A stretch of 64,000 bases of DNA from Paenibacillus sp. URB8-2 (GCF_013393385.1 NZ_AP023239.1:3472001-3536000), one strand, 5' to 3'; numbered from the stretch's first letter, positions 52,401 to 61,447 are shown. A program made the numbers and translations. The notes: generated by a model from the sequence alone, not told the origin.

Positions 52401-54908
52401 GGCCTGCATCTCATAGACTTGGGCTGCGGCAACGTTGTCGTTGGTATATTCCAGAAGCGTCTTGCAAGCCTGGTCCGCCACCTCGACATGATGGGTCAAA
52501 TATCCGCATTCGGCATACAATTTGTAAATTTCGGCGGTTTGCCGCTCTTCGTTCTCCCAGGAATTTTTCGTCAAAAGGTTAACGGCCGCATGCAGAAAAG
52601 CAAACGCTGCATCAAAGCCAAAAGTTGCCTTCGCTTTTTTCGCAGCTTTCAGATTGAGCCGGATAACCTGATTGATTTCATCCTTTTCGATGACAAAATC
52701 AATTCCCTTATTAATATGCGTTGCAATATCAACGATTTTGTCTTCAATTTCTGCAGGGGCCAGATGCGAGAGCAGCAGTCTGCCTATTTTCAAATGCAGC
52801 TTCTTGCTCGTTTCGGCATCGATCATCTGATAAAAAGCCTGCTGAATCCGGTCGTGCTGAAATCTGAAACGGATGTTGATCTGGGGAACAGCTTCTTCCT
52901 TCTCTTCAAGGATGTTCGACAGAATGGCATAATTCGTATCGGCAGGTAGGATAAGGTCTTCACCCACAGCGTTAATGAGCGATTTGGCAATAACCGGCTG
53001 CTCCATTTCACCGATCAAGGACAGCATGTTAAAATCGAACAGGTTCCCGATGGAAGCGCATAGTCTCAGAACTTTTCGGTCTTCTTCAGGCATAGTCTGC
53101 AGCTTTGTCATCAGGAACTCGACGACGTTGTCGTTAATATGCAAATCCGCAATGCGTGCAGACTCCCACTGCCATACGCCTTCCAGGTCATCGAAATATA
53201 TGAAGCCGTTCTTATATAATTCCTTCAAGATTTCGTTTATAAAAAACGAGTTGCCTTTCGTTCTCGCATAGAGGATGTCCGAAAGCTCCTGAACTCTGTC
53301 CACGCCGGTATAAAGCGTATCGGCAATTAGATGCTGCACATCCCGGGAGGACAGGGAACCCAGAACGATTTTTCCCACCGTCCTGCTTTTTTCAATTTCG
53401 CTTATGGAGACAAACAGGGGATGGCCTTGAGGCATCTCGTGCTGCCTGCACGAGCATATGATGAATAATTTGGACAAATGATTGCTGAGCGCCAGCTTCT
53501 CCATGAGCTGCAAGTTGGACAAATCGGCCCACTGAACGTCATCCAGAAACAAGACCAAAGGTCTTTCATAATTGGTAATGCCCGCAACAAAGTTGACGAA
53601 AGTCATAAAGAACCGGTTCGTTTCCTCAACGGGATTCAAGTGCTCCATTTCCGGTTGAACGCCGATCAGCTTCTCCAGTTCCGGGATCAGGTTTGTAATC
53701 AGCTTCCCGTTGCCGCCCAGAGCGGTTATTAAGGATTTCGCCACTTTCTTTTTATATTCTTCTTCCGGGCTGTCAAGCAGCTGATTGATCAACTTTTTGA
53801 AAGCCTGAACGATCGCACTGTAGGGGATATTCTTGTTGTACTGATCGAACTTCCCTTCCACGAACAGCCCTTTATCCTGGCTGATATAAGGGTGAAGCTC
53901 ATTGACCAGCGCGGTCTTGCCTGCGCCTGCGTCCCCGGATATCAACATGAGCTGCGGGTTGCCTCTCACGGTTGTTCGAAACGCATTCACCAGGCTGTTC
54001 AGTTCCTCTTCCCGCCCGTAGATTTTTTGCGAAATCCGGAAGATGTTCAGCTTATCCTCTTTGGCTATTTCAAAATCAGGGACTCCGGCCAGGCATTTCT
54101 TCAAATCCGCTTTGATGCCGTAGGTGCTTCTGTATCTGTCTTCCGGCGACTTTTCCATGAGCTTCATAATGACGGCGGATAAGGACTGGGACACCCTGCC
54201 CCCGGTCAGCTGATAAGGAGAGACGGCTTCCTTTGCGATAATGGAATAAATCTGCTCCAGCATATCGGCGGATTCAAAGGGCTTAACGCCGGTAACCATC
54301 TCGTACAAGACGACGCCCAGCGAGTAAAAATCCGTTCGGTAATCGACGTTCCGGTTCATCCGGCCGGTTTGTTCCGGAGAAATATACAGCAGGCTTCCTT
54401 CCAGAACGCCGCTGTTTTGGAATTCCCGCTTTTCTTTCGTCAGCTTTACCGCCAGATCGAAATCGATCACTTGTACAACGTCTTTTTCCTCGTCCCATAT
54501 CAAGTTGGAAGGTTTAATGTCTTTGTGTATGACCATGTGATCATGGATGGCTCCAATAATATCGACGATCTTGATCACGAGACGCAAAAGAGTATGCTGG
54601 TCCGGCTTATCGCCTGCCATGATCCGCTTCAGGGACTTTCCCTGTATATCTTCCAGTACCATGATGAAGAAACCGTTCTGCTCTTGCAGTTTAAGGGGCT
54701 TTATCACCCCTTCAACGCTTCCGCTTAATTCCCTGAGCATCTTGTATTCCTGCTTGAACCGCATAACCTCTTCAGGTCCGGTAAATTCCGATTTCAGGAC
54801 CTTCAAAATAACCGTATCCCGGGAGAGTGCGTCTCTGCATCTGTACACTGATTTTCTGTCATTGTCGGAGATCGTTTCCAGTATTAGATAATTCTCAATC
54901 GCAGTCAT
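49491..54908 (-). CDS. Giant kinase-ATPase-GAF-PAS-GGDEF signalling protein (1805 aa)
   Basis: Domains in order: Ser/Thr kinase (about residues 1-270) with the catalytic loop HKDIKPSN and a DFD in place of DFG; AAA/STAND ATPase (about 295-560) with Walker A GDAGAGKTAL and Walker B LVLFLDDVQWAD; a long helical TPR-like region (about 700-1280); GAF (about 1310-1460); PAS (about 1480-1600); coiled coil (about 1605-1640); GGDEF (about 1640-1805) with GGEEF and an RxxD inhibitory site five residues earlier (RASD). The same kinase-ATPase-TPR-GAF head occurs in cyanobacterial and myxobacterial hybrid kinases, where a histidine kinase usually closes the chain; here a diguanylate cyclase does. It should make cyclic di-GMP under several inputs. 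The start follows AAAAGGTGG. It lies 14 nt downstream of a membrane protein gene, a likely operon. Confidence 0.9.
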   Translation of the reverse strand: MTAIENYLILETISDNDRKSVYRCRDALSRDTVILKVLKSEFTGPEEVMRFKQEYKMLRELSGSVEGVIKPLKLQEQNGFFIMVLEDIQGKSLKRIMAGDKPDQHTLLRLVIKIVDIIGAIHDHMVIHKDIKPSNLIWDEEKDVVQVIDFDLAVKLTKEKREFQNSGVLEGSLLYISPEQTGRMNRNVDYRTDFYSLGVVLYEMVTGVKPFESADMLEQIYSIIAKEAVSPYQLTGGRVSQSLSAVIMKLMEKSPEDRYRSTYGIKADLKKCLAGVPDFEIAKEDKLNIFRISQKIYGREEELNSLVNAFRTTVRGNPQLMLISGDAGAGKTALVNELHPYISQDKGLFVEGKFDQYNKNIPYSAIVQAFKKLINQLLDSPEEEYKKKVAKSLITALGGNGKLITNLIPELEKLIGVQPEMEHLNPVEETNRFFMTFVNFVAGITNYERPLVLFLDDVQWADLSNLQLMEKLALSNHLSKLFIICSCRQHEMPQGHPLFVSISEIEKSRTVGKIVLGSLSSRDVQHLIADTLYTGVDRVQELSDILYARTKGNSFFINEILKELYKNGFIYFDDLEGVWQWESARIADLHINDNVVEFLMTKLQTMPEEDRKVLRLCASIGNLFDFNMLSLIGEMEQPVIAKSLINAVGEDLILPADTNYAILSNILEEKEEAVPQINIRFRFQHDRIQQAFYQMIDAETSKKLHLKIGRLLLSHLAPAEIEDKIVDIATHINKGIDFVIEKDEINQVIRLNLKAAKKAKATFGFDAAFAFLHAAVNLLTKNSWENEERQTAEIYKLYAECGYLTHHVEVADQACKTLLEYTNDNVAAAQVYEMQANHYTYLGMMKESIKSGKQGLKELGIQIPDKPGLASVLKEFMKVKAGLRGLTIEEIFDKPEMKDEQIKLIMRLLINIFPPAFISGETNLFALIVLKKAELTLKYGNCPESAIAFIGYSILLSGFGDIKGAFDFGRLGIRINDKFNDMQWRGAAHVLYTLFCHAWNEPWDTLHDWFGKSIDSSLRTGDLLYLAHACFYINLWNPTMDIATNLHDSERYIAMIENTKYKEALATAKLSRQQYLNLAGELKDPLTFNSETFSEEAYLRQLEEAKYYSGIAIYYIYKMKLLFTYECYGDSLAYMDKAYKIIGTLAGSAFMEEFSLYTFLNLAYCYKDLNAYEKAKAKARMRKEYGRVKKWAIHCPENFRQHEWLMKAEWARISGKAEMAGKYYDLAIEASEKSNFVRYKALTYELAAKFYNNRNFKEFASYLFRQSLYYYSVWGAKGKIKHINEQYTDIVKHKQEFSLGRSVTDTTESIDLNSILLASQAISKEIDLNNLLEAMMEIVIKNAGAQRGCILMRSKEELLVEGEYKPEEDKISVMLHKVSNELNLPDSILNYVEESKETLIYNDAFSETRFVNDAYILRHRPKSLVCMPLINHNKTVAIIYLENNLITGVFTKERMKIINLLSREMVFSLENASLYSDLERSEEKYRELVNNMLDGIFIVQDKRCKYVNEALAQMLGYKIGEMIDQPFQKFIVPADRDKALSYYQRRIEGKTAPGEYETRLLHKDGKKEIYVIHKVSLINYLNKPAVQGTVKDITERTKAEEEVRRHKEHLEELVIERTRELELNNDELNKNIRLIEKLSITDELTGLYNRRYFNTIFNREVSRAQRDKGYLTYIMLDIDFYKKYNDTYGHYEGDNVLRQLGATIKEHANRASDFVFRLGGEEFGIIVSGLTPGQSFEYAEAIRRSIEELRIRHEMSPVFGCLTVSVGVAAVKVDGLKEKDIYKLADDALYHSKANGKNRVTLLEQ

Positions 54909-54922
54909 ACCCAGTCCACCTT

Positions 54923-56092
54923 TTAAGCGTTATCTCCCGCAACTTCGAAATCGGCGTCAAAATTGAAAATATAAGCAGCAATCAGCCATATTATCCAGCA
55001 GTTAACTCCAAAGAACAAATATCCGAAATAACCCAAAATGGGCATTTCCGAAAAAATATGTATTTTGTCGAGATAAGGAACGGAATACTTCCAATAATTC
55101 GGATTGGTAGGCAAGGAATCATGGAACCATTCGCTTCCGAAATTCCAGAACTCCCAGAAGAATCCGTTAAACAAGGTAGCTAATGCAATCAGAATGATGG
55201 AAGACCAATCGCCATTTTTGATCGGAGTAAAAGGAGTCCAGTACCCCGTTAAGGCCATGGTAGCGGACAGGAGAGGAACAAGAGCGACCCAGAGTACCCA
55301 GAACAGCGCGTAAGGATAGTATCCCATCCCGAAAGCGAGTCCCAGCCCCAGGACATAATATATTAGAAGAAATTTAGTATTCACGGAAAATTTGGGGCCG
55401 TTCCGGTATCGGTTTCTGAACCCCTTGAATGTCTTCAGCAGCAGATACCATTCAAAAACGGCGGGCAGAACGGTGGTATAAGACAAGGAGAACCAAAATA
55501 CATTCCCGAAATTCGTAAAGACTTCATTGTTCGGATAATACCAGTTCTCGATGACAAAGAAATTCAAGAACTCGAAGGCAAACCAGCTGAAGCAGGAAAC
55601 GACGGCAAGAAGCTGCATGACTTTCGGTTTTTTGGAGACGATCGAGTTCCCGTGATTCCGCTTATATACGATACCGTCCAGAATCAATATAAAAGCCCAC
55701 CATAGCGGGACAAACGTATAGTATTCGAAAGAGATGAAAAAATGAACGCGCGCCCACATGAAAAACCAGCTGAGTCCCAGCACCGGCAGGCTCCACCAGA
55801 ACCACACGGGGAACGGTGTCTTCTTATCCGGTTCCGCTTGAGCGTCGGTATTTTTCTTAAAGCCGAAAAGTCCCGGAAAGATCAAAAACAAGGCTATGAA
55901 CAACGCTACCAATGAAGCCAGGGCAAAATACAGCGCGTTGAACCCCGGGTCCGCCTCTGCAAGCTTCGCGGGGAAATCGCCGTATCCAGGCGGAAGGCCC
56001 TTCCACCTCACCACACTTCCTATGTACGGCAAAATAAAAATCAAGCTGAAAGTAATAATTAGTATAAACTTTTTTTGCCAATTTTTCATCAT
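54923..56092 (-). CDS. Polytopic membrane protein of unknown function
   Basis: The 389-residue protein has about ten helices, many rich in Trp, Tyr and Phe (FPVWFWWSLPVLGLSWFFMW; ILIALATLFNGFFWEFWNFG). No transporter or enzyme signature was recognised. It ends 14 nt before the giant kinase-GGDEF gene and runs the same way, so it may be a sensor or partner for that protein. The start at 56092 lacks a strong ribosome binding site. Confidence 0.72.
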   Translation of the reverse strand: MMKNWQKKFILIITFSLIFILPYIGSVVRWKGLPPGYGDFPAKLAEADPGFNALYFALASLVALFIALFLIFPGLFGFKKNTDAQAEPDKKTPFPVWFWWSLPVLGLSWFFMWARVHFFISFEYYTFVPLWWAFILILDGIVYKRNHGNSIVSKKPKVMQLLAVVSCFSWFAFEFLNFFVIENWYYPNNEVFTNFGNVFWFSLSYTTVLPAVFEWYLLLKTFKGFRNRYRNGPKFSVNTKFLLIYYVLGLGLAFGMGYYPYALFWVLWVALVPLLSATMALTGYWTPFTPIKNGDWSSIILIALATLFNGFFWEFWNFGSEWFHDSLPTNPNYWKYSVPYLDKIHIFSEMPILGYFGYLFFGVNCWIIWLIAAYIFNFDADFEVAGDNA

Positions 56093-56336
56093 TCATCTCA
56101 ACCTTTCCTATCGAGCCCGATACATAAGTGCTTTCATTCTCTATAACGGTATAACCGGGAATGCTGTGAATAGTTACTGCTCGAATTTTGTAGAATATGC
56201 AAAGCTTGTAGAGATATTCGATATTTCTCCGATCAATCCCTGCCTCAGAGCTGTTTCTTCCCTAGTATGTGCCTTTGGAAAGTCGACTTCATATTTTTAG
56301 ATAAATCAAGGATATATCTTTATATTTTATGGTTTT
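56093..56336. other. Divergent intergenic region
   Basis: About 245 bases between the membrane protein and the Lrp-like gene. No sequence coding for the missing Lrp helix-turn-helix was found in any frame here. Confidence 0.5.
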
Positions 56337-56354
56337 TCGTAAAAACATTTACGA
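56337..56354. promoter_or_regulatory. Palindrome TCGTAAA-N4-TTTACGA upstream of the Lrp-like gene
   Basis: A perfect inverted repeat followed by TATAAT (56365-56370). Its symmetry and position suit an AsnC/Lrp operator, but the adjacent regulator has lost its DNA-binding domain. Confidence 0.55.
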
Positions 56355-56360
56355 TATTTA

Positions 56361-56699
56361 ATGTATAATCTACAAGCCATGGACGAATCCGGAACGATCG
56401 AGGGATATACCGTCAAGATCAACCGGGCCAAGGCAGGCTACAAGCTGCTCGCGTTCGTATTGGTCGTCATCGACCGGACGGAGCAGATTCCGGCCTTTCG
56501 CGCATTCGTATCAGACTGCGCCGAGGTGCTGGAGTGCCACCATCTTGCCGGCGAATATGATTATTTGCTTAAGGTTCTCGTAGAAGACACCGGAGAGCTT
56601 GAGAAATTTTTGTCCCACACGCTGAAGAGCGTCCCGGGAGTAATCAGAAGCAATACCATGATTTCCCTGTCTTCTCTTAAAGAGAAGTGGAACAGGTGA
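56361..56699 (+). CDS. AsnC/Lrp-family effector domain without helix-turn-helix
   Basis: The 112-residue product corresponds to the RAM (ligand-binding) domain of AsnC/Lrp proteins: ESGTIEGYTVKINRAKAGYK follows where the HTH should end, and HHLAGEYDYLLKVLVEDTGE and PGVIRSNTMISLSSLKEKW are typical. Intact proteins are about 145-160 residues with about 50 N-terminal residues forming the HTH; these are missing here. Neither ATG (56361 or 56379) has a ribosome binding site, and a TATAAT overlaps the first. It is probably a 5'-deleted gene, although stand-alone RAM proteins exist. It lies 14 nt before a LysE exporter, a usual partner. Confidence 0.72.
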   Translation: MYNLQAMDESGTIEGYTVKINRAKAGYKLLAFVLVVIDRTEQIPAFRAFVSDCAEVLECHHLAGEYDYLLKVLVEDTGELEKFLSHTLKSVPGVIRSNTMISLSSLKEKWNR

Positions 56700-56712
56700 A
56701 CGGGAGGAACAC

Positions 56713-57345
56713 ATGATAGTACGGGGATTAAAATGGGGACTTCTGCTTCAGCTTGCCGTGGGTCCGGTCTGTCTGTTTATTTTTCGCGCCGCTTCACTGC
56801 AGGGCTTCGGCGCAGCCGAAGCTGGAGTCGCCGGTGTATCGCTGGCCGATGGTCTCTTTATTCTTGCCGCGCTGCGGGGCGTAGGGCTGTTAAGCACCAG
56901 CCGGAAGCCCGGCAGCACTTTGTATCTAGTAGGCGCGGGCACTCTCATCCTATTCGGCTTCGATATGATCGCCGGAATGTTCGACTTCAGCCTGCTTCCC
57001 GCCATCCCGATTGCAGAAGGCTCCGGCAGCGGCGGCATGTTCATCCGCGCCTTTCTGCTGACCGCATCCAATCCGCTGACGCTACTCTTCTGGACCGGAA
57101 TCTTTTCAGCCAAAATGATAGAGCTCAAGCTGCGCAGCGGCGAGCTTCTTCAATTCGGGATCGGCTGCCTGCTTGCGACCGTCCTGTTTCTGACGGGGGT
57201 TTCGCTGCTGGGGCATTTGGCCCACCCTCTCGTCACGCCCATGACCGCAAAATGGCTGAACTTTTTGACCGGTATCCTGTTTCTTTACTTTGCCTATCGG
57301 CTGGTCGTTAAATGGATCTTCAAGCCCGCGGAGCCCACAGCATAA
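56713..57345 (+). CDS. LysE-family amino-acid exporter
   Basis: The 210-residue protein has six predicted helices with the LysE/RhtB start (GLKWGLLLQLAVGPVCLFIF) and the conserved ASNPLTLLFWTGIFS block at about 116-130. It exports amino acids or related compounds. GGGAGG precedes the ATG. It follows the Lrp-like gene and is convergent with the YnfA gene, with 26 bp of overlap. Confidence 0.88.
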   Translation: MIVRGLKWGLLLQLAVGPVCLFIFRAASLQGFGAAEAGVAGVSLADGLFILAALRGVGLLSTSRKPGSTLYLVGAGTLILFGFDMIAGMFDFSLLPAIPIAEGSGSGGMFIRAFLLTASNPLTLLFWTGIFSAKMIELKLRSGELLQFGIGCLLATVLFLTGVSLLGHLAHPLVTPMTAKWLNFLTGILFLYFAYRLVVKWIFKPAEPTA

Positions 57346-57646
57346 TGCAAACTCCGGCCAGGCAGACCGCGGCGCCGATCCAATCGTACAGGTCTGGCGT
57401 TTTTTTGTCGACAAGCCACCCCCATAGCACAGCCAGCACAATGAAGACGCCGCCATAAGCTGCATAGACTCGTCCAAATCCGGGGAAATGCTGAAAAGTC
57501 GGTATGATTCCGTACACGATAAGGATGAGCGCTCCCGCTATCCCGAACCAGAGCGGCTTCGATTCCCGCAGCCACAGCCACACCAGGTAACCGCCGCCAA
57601 TTTCCGCAAGTCCTGCCAAAATAAACAGCAGTATGGATATTGCCAT
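57320..57646 (-). CDS. YnfA/UPF0060 family small membrane protein
   Basis: The 108-residue protein has four helices and the family blocks AGLAEIGGGYLVWLWLRE and RVYAAYGGVFIVLAVLWGW, then DWIGAAVCLAGVCIMLW. It resembles small multidrug resistance-type proteins; the function is not established. AGGAGGGAATCAA precedes ATG 57646; 13 upstream in-frame residues are discounted. Confidence 0.9.
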   Translation of the reverse strand: MAISILLFILAGLAEIGGGYLVWLWLRESKPLWFGIAGALILIVYGIIPTFQHFPGFGRVYAAYGGVFIVLAVLWGWLVDKKTPDLYDWIGAAVCLAGVCIMLWAPRA

Positions 57647-57928
57647 TTGATTCCCTCCTGCTACCGGATATAACGGATGAAGCAATAATCATTTCCCACC
57701 CGATACCAGTATTCACTTCGATTTTATTTGCTTATTTCGCGCTTTTTTCAGAAAATCCTTTATAATGTCACATTTCAGCGATTTTTAGCGTTAATCCATC
57801 GCAGATATTGTCATCCGACATAAAACATTTGGTTGAAGCTTGCACCGCCTTTTGACATAATGAGTGAAATAGACAGTTTATTACGTCCGGTAAGGGCGGC
57901 ATGACATGAAGACAAGGGGGAAGCATCA

Positions 57929-58198
57929 TTGAAAGGAATCATTACTGTACTCGGTAAAGACAAAGTCGGCATTATCGCCAAGGTATGTACATATCTGGCG
58001 GACCGCAATGTGAACATTCTGGATATTTCGCAAACGATCGTCCAGGATTACTTCAATATGATGATGATTGTCGATATTTCCAAAGCGGCAAAATCCATTG
58101 AAATTCTGGTAGAGGAACTTCAGCATATTGGTGAGGAAATCGGCGTGGAAATCAAGCTGCAGCATGAGGATATTTTCAATATCATGCACCGAATTTAG
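57929..58198 (+). CDS. ACT domain protein, UPF0237 family
   Basis: The 89-residue protein is a single ACT domain (ITVLGKDKVGIIAKVCTYLA, residues 4-23). UPF0237 proteins typically precede UPF0210/PFL genes, as here (58 nt gap). It may bind an amino acid or another ligand. GGGGGAAG lies 6 nt before the TTG start. Confidence 0.9.
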   Translation: MKGIITVLGKDKVGIIAKVCTYLADRNVNILDISQTIVQDYFNMMMIVDISKAAKSIEILVEELQHIGEEIGVEIKLQHEDIFNIMHRI

Positions 58199-58256
58199 GA
58201 AGCTTTAGCCGATACATTCTGACTTATCAAAGATAAATGCAAGCAGGAGGGTTACC

Positions 58257-59615
58257 ATGATTTCACGGATGGAAGTACAAGAAACGAATAAAATGATCCA
58301 CGAGATGAACCTGGATGTGCGGACCATTACCATGGGCATCAGCCTGATGGACTGCGCACATACGGATCTTCGCGTGTTTAACCAAAAGGTTTATGACAAG
58401 ATTACCAAATCCGCAGAGAAGCTGGTTAAGACCGGTGAAGATCTGGAGAAACAGTTCGGCGTGCCGATTGTCAACAAACGGATTTCGGTTACCCCCATTT
58501 CCATTGCGGCGGGTTCCCTGAACACGGACAGCTATGTGCCGGTTGCGGAAATTTTGGACAAGGCGGCCAAGGAGGTCGGGGTCAACTTCATCGGCGGATT
58601 CTCCGCGCTTGTGCAGAAGGGCTGCACCACGGGTGACCGCAAGCTGATCGAGAGCATTCCCGAGGCGCTTGCCGTAACGGAAAGAGTATGCTCCTCCGTC
58701 AACGTTGGCTCGTCCCGCAGCGGTATCAACATGGACGCCGTCAAGCTGATGGGCGATATTATCCGCCAGACCGCAGAGCGTACGGCGGATCGCGACTCTA
58801 TCGGCTGCGCGAAGCTCGTCGTCTTCTGCAACGCCGTTGAAGACAACCCGTTCATGGCCGGCGCCTTCCACGGCGTAGGCGAACGGGAATGCGTTATCAA
58901 CGTGGGCGTCAGCGGTCCCGGCGTCGTCAAACGGGCCCTGGAAGAAGTAAAGGGCCGGGACTTCGAAACGCTGTGCGAGACAATCAAGCGGACCGCTTTT
59001 AAGGTAACCCGTGTCGGTCAGCTCGTAGCTCAAGAAGCATCGAAGCGTCTCGGCGTGCCGTTCGGCATTATCGATCTCTCCCTCGCGCCGACACCGCTGA
59101 TCGGGGATTCGATCGCGGAAATCTTCCAGGTGATGGGCCTTGAAGAAGCCGGAGCGCCCGGAACGACGGCGGCGCTCGCCATCCTTAACGACAACGTCAA
59201 GAAAGGCGGCGTCATGGCCTCCTCCTATGTGGGCGGCCTAAGCGGCGCATTTATTCCCGTCAGCGAAGACCACGGCATGATCCAAGCCGTGCAGCGTGGG
59301 GCGCTGACGCTGGAGAAGCTCGAAGCGATGACCTGCGTCTGTTCGGTCGGACTCGATATGATCGCCATTCCGGGCGACACATCCAAAGAGACGATCTCCG
59401 GCATCATCGCCGACGAAGCCGCGATCGGCATGGTCAATAACAAGACGACGGCCGTACGCCTCATTCCCGTGATCGGCAAGGGAGTCGGCGAGATGGTCGA
59501 GTTCGGCGGACTGCTCGGCTATGCTCCGGTTATGCCCGTCAACTCCTTCAACTGCGCCGACTTTATCGACCGGGGCGGCCGGATTCCCGCCCCGATTCAC
59601 AGTTTCAAGAACTAA
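58257..59615 (+). CDS. PFL family protein, UPF0210
   Basis: The 452-residue protein has the UPF0210 blocks [35 protein letters not shown] and [19 protein letters not shown], with C-terminal [19 protein letters not shown]. It belongs to the pyruvate formate-lyase-like fold, but the function is unknown and the glycyl radical motif was not seen. AGGAGG lies 6 nt before the ATG. A terminator follows. Confidence 0.9.
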   Translation: MISRMEVQETNKMIHEMNLDVRTITMGISLMDCAHTDLRVFNQKVYDKITKSAEKLVKTGEDLEKQFGVPIVNKRISVTPISIAAGSLNTDSYVPVAEILDKAAKEVGVNFIGGFSALVQKGCTTGDRKLIESIPEALAVTERVCSSVNVGSSRSGINMDAVKLMGDIIRQTAERTADRDSIGCAKLVVFCNAVEDNPFMAGAFHGVGERECVINVGVSGPGVVKRALEEVKGRDFETLCETIKRTAFKVTRVGQLVAQEASKRLGVPFGIIDLSLAPTPLIGDSIAEIFQVMGLEEAGAPGTTAALAILNDNVKKGGVMASSYVGGLSGAFIPVSEDHGMIQAVQRGALTLEKLEAMTCVCSVGLDMIAIPGDTSKETISGIIADEAAIGMVNNKTTAVRLIPVIGKGVGEMVEFGGLLGYAPVMPVNSFNCADFIDRGGRIPAPIHSFKN

Positions 59616-59680
59616 AGCCGGACACCTGCTTACGGTCCGGCCAAGCGCGGCGGGCTGCCAAGTCGCCGCTGAGAAAGATC

Positions 59681-59729
59681 AAACGCCTCCGTTCCATCGC
59701 TGAATGCGATAGAACGGAGGCGTTTTTTT
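59681..59729 (+). terminator. Terminator after the ACT/PFL pair
   Basis: AAACGCCTCCGTTC...GAACGGAGGCGTTT with an inner ATCG/CGAT pair and seven T. Confidence 0.93.
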
Positions 59730-59850
59730 GATTTTGGACAAGTAGAACCTGCTCCGACTTTCTTTAGGAAAAGACTCTAGAATGGAGTGGAATCCACCCG
59801 CACCAGAATTTCCTGGTATGTTCATGTCCGGGCCGCTCGCGAATTCACGT

Positions 59851-61338
59851 TTACCCTCTGCCCTCTCCCGGTCTTTGTCGTCTCACTTCTACGCGGACCC
59901 GTTGTTTCGTGCGAACAAACCGCCAGCCTGTCAGCACAGCCGCCGCCAGACAGATCGACGCCGAAGTGATGAAGACGACATGCATGCCCGCCAGAAAAAT
60001 ATCGGGACGTCCCTTAATCAGGCCCGTCACACGGTGGCCCGCCATGTCGCTCATCACACCAAACAGCGTGGTGGTGGCTATCGTAATGCCGACGACCATG
60101 CCGATATTGCGCACCAGCGAATTCACGCTGCCTGCCGAGCCAAGCTGGGTGCGCGGAACCGTCGACATGACCAGAGAATTATTCGGAGACTGGAACAGCC
60201 CGCTGCCGACTCCGAGCATCGCGATCCATACTCCGACGATCGCAATCGTGCTTCCAGCATGAAGCTGGGCCAGTCCGAATTGGGCGATCACCATAACGAC
60301 CAGTCCGGCAAAGGTCAGCAGCTCCGATCCGATCTTGTCTGACAAAGCGCCGCTGAGCGGTGCGATCACGACCATGGAGATCGGGAACAGCATGAGCAGG
60401 AATCCCGCCGACGAGGGAGACAAGCCAAGCATGTTCTGCGTATAGAACGGCGAAATGATGTTAAAGCAGAAGTTTGCGGCAAATACGAGAAATCCGCAGA
60501 GAATGCTGAGCGAGAACAGCGGATTCTTAAACAGATTAAGCTGCAGCAGCGGTTCGGGCTTGCGCAGCTCCACCCAGAGAAACGCCGCAAAGGCCGCCGC
60601 CGCGGCGAACAGCGACAAGATGATGCCGGGATTGCCGTAGCCGCTCTCCTGGCCGAGCAGCAGACCGGCGAACAGTGAGACGATTAAGATGGCGAACAGC
60701 AGGCTGCCGGTGCTGTCGATTCGGGCTTTAACCCGGACCAGATCCTTCGGGAGAAGCCTCCAGCCAAGGCCGATCGCAATCAGGCCGATAGGCACGTTAA
60801 CCCAGAATATATATTCCCAGCCCAGATTCGCGACAATAATGCCTCCGAGACTGGGACCGGCTATGCTGCCGAGCGAGACGAAGGTGCCGATCAGACCGAG
60901 CGCCTTCCCTCTCTCGTTCGCCGGGAACAAATCCGTCACAATCCCCTGGCTGTTCGCCATGGTCATCGACGCACCTAGGGCTTGAATAACCCGTGAGACA
61001 ATCAGCAACGGCAGTGTGCCGCTGAAGCCGCAGAGCAGCGAACCAACAATGAAGACCACCGTTCCGATCTTGAAAATCCGGATCTTTCCCGCGATATCGC
61101 CCAATCTACCGAAGAACAGAATGAACGAACAGATCGCCATTAAATAGCCGGTCGTGACCCATGCCACCTGGGCCATCGGCAGTCCTAATTTTCCGGACAG
61201 CACCGGAAGCGCGATGTTCACAATGCTTCCGTCCAACGTTGACATGAATGTAAACAAATTGAGGACGATCAGAATCAGCCAGCGCCGCTTCTGCACGCTT
61301 GCATCTTCCTGATAGGTCGCCTGATGTACCGAGCTCAT
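59851..61338 (-). CDS. DHA2-family (EmrB/QacA) multidrug exporter
   Basis: The 495-residue protein has 14 predicted helices, LFTFMSTLDGSIVNIALPVL (motif D1), FFGRLGDIAGKIRIFKIG (motif A) and IVSRVIQALGASMTMANSQG. It is a drug/proton antiporter. The tail is Arg-rich. It is divergent from a MarR regulator, with two GTTGCG-type palindromes in the gap, so substrate-induced derepression is likely. It is not a close copy of the exporter at 47.2-48.7 kb. Confidence 0.9.
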   Translation of the reverse strand: MSSVHQATYQEDASVQKRRWLILIVLNLFTFMSTLDGSIVNIALPVLSGKLGLPMAQVAWVTTGYLMAICSFILFFGRLGDIAGKIRIFKIGTVVFIVGSLLCGFSGTLPLLIVSRVIQALGASMTMANSQGIVTDLFPANERGKALGLIGTFVSLGSIAGPSLGGIIVANLGWEYIFWVNVPIGLIAIGLGWRLLPKDLVRVKARIDSTGSLLFAILIVSLFAGLLLGQESGYGNPGIILSLFAAAAAFAAFLWVELRKPEPLLQLNLFKNPLFSLSILCGFLVFAANFCFNIISPFYTQNMLGLSPSSAGFLLMLFPISMVVIAPLSGALSDKIGSELLTFAGLVVMVIAQFGLAQLHAGSTIAIVGVWIAMLGVGSGLFQSPNNSLVMSTVPRTQLGSAGSVNSLVRNIGMVVGITIATTTLFGVMSDMAGHRVTGLIKGRPDIFLAGMHVVFITSASICLAAAVLTGWRFVRTKQRVRVEVRRQRPGEGRG

Positions 61339-61372
61339 TCTACCACCCCGTTAACCCGCACTCGCGATATTT

Positions 61373-61432
61373 AGTTGCACGCGCAACTATTCGACCTCCA
61401 CAGTGTACTCCAATTTGGTTGCGTACGCAACT
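61373..61432. promoter_or_regulatory. Two MarR operators in the divergent gap
   Basis: AGTTGCACGCGCAACT (61373-61388) and GGTTGCGTACGCAACT (61417-61432) are related palindromes about four helical turns apart, placed to block both divergent promoters. Confidence 0.82.
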
Positions 61433-61447
61433 GATTTGCGGTAGAAT
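61419..61447 (+). promoter_or_regulatory. Promoter of the MarR gene
   Basis: TTGCGT (61419-61424), 17-nt spacer, TAGAAT (61442-61447). The -35 box lies inside the second operator. Confidence 0.68.

Noticed and set aside
58263..59033. 256-codon minus-strand frame inside the PFL gene
   Set aside because: Shadow of a conserved coding region.
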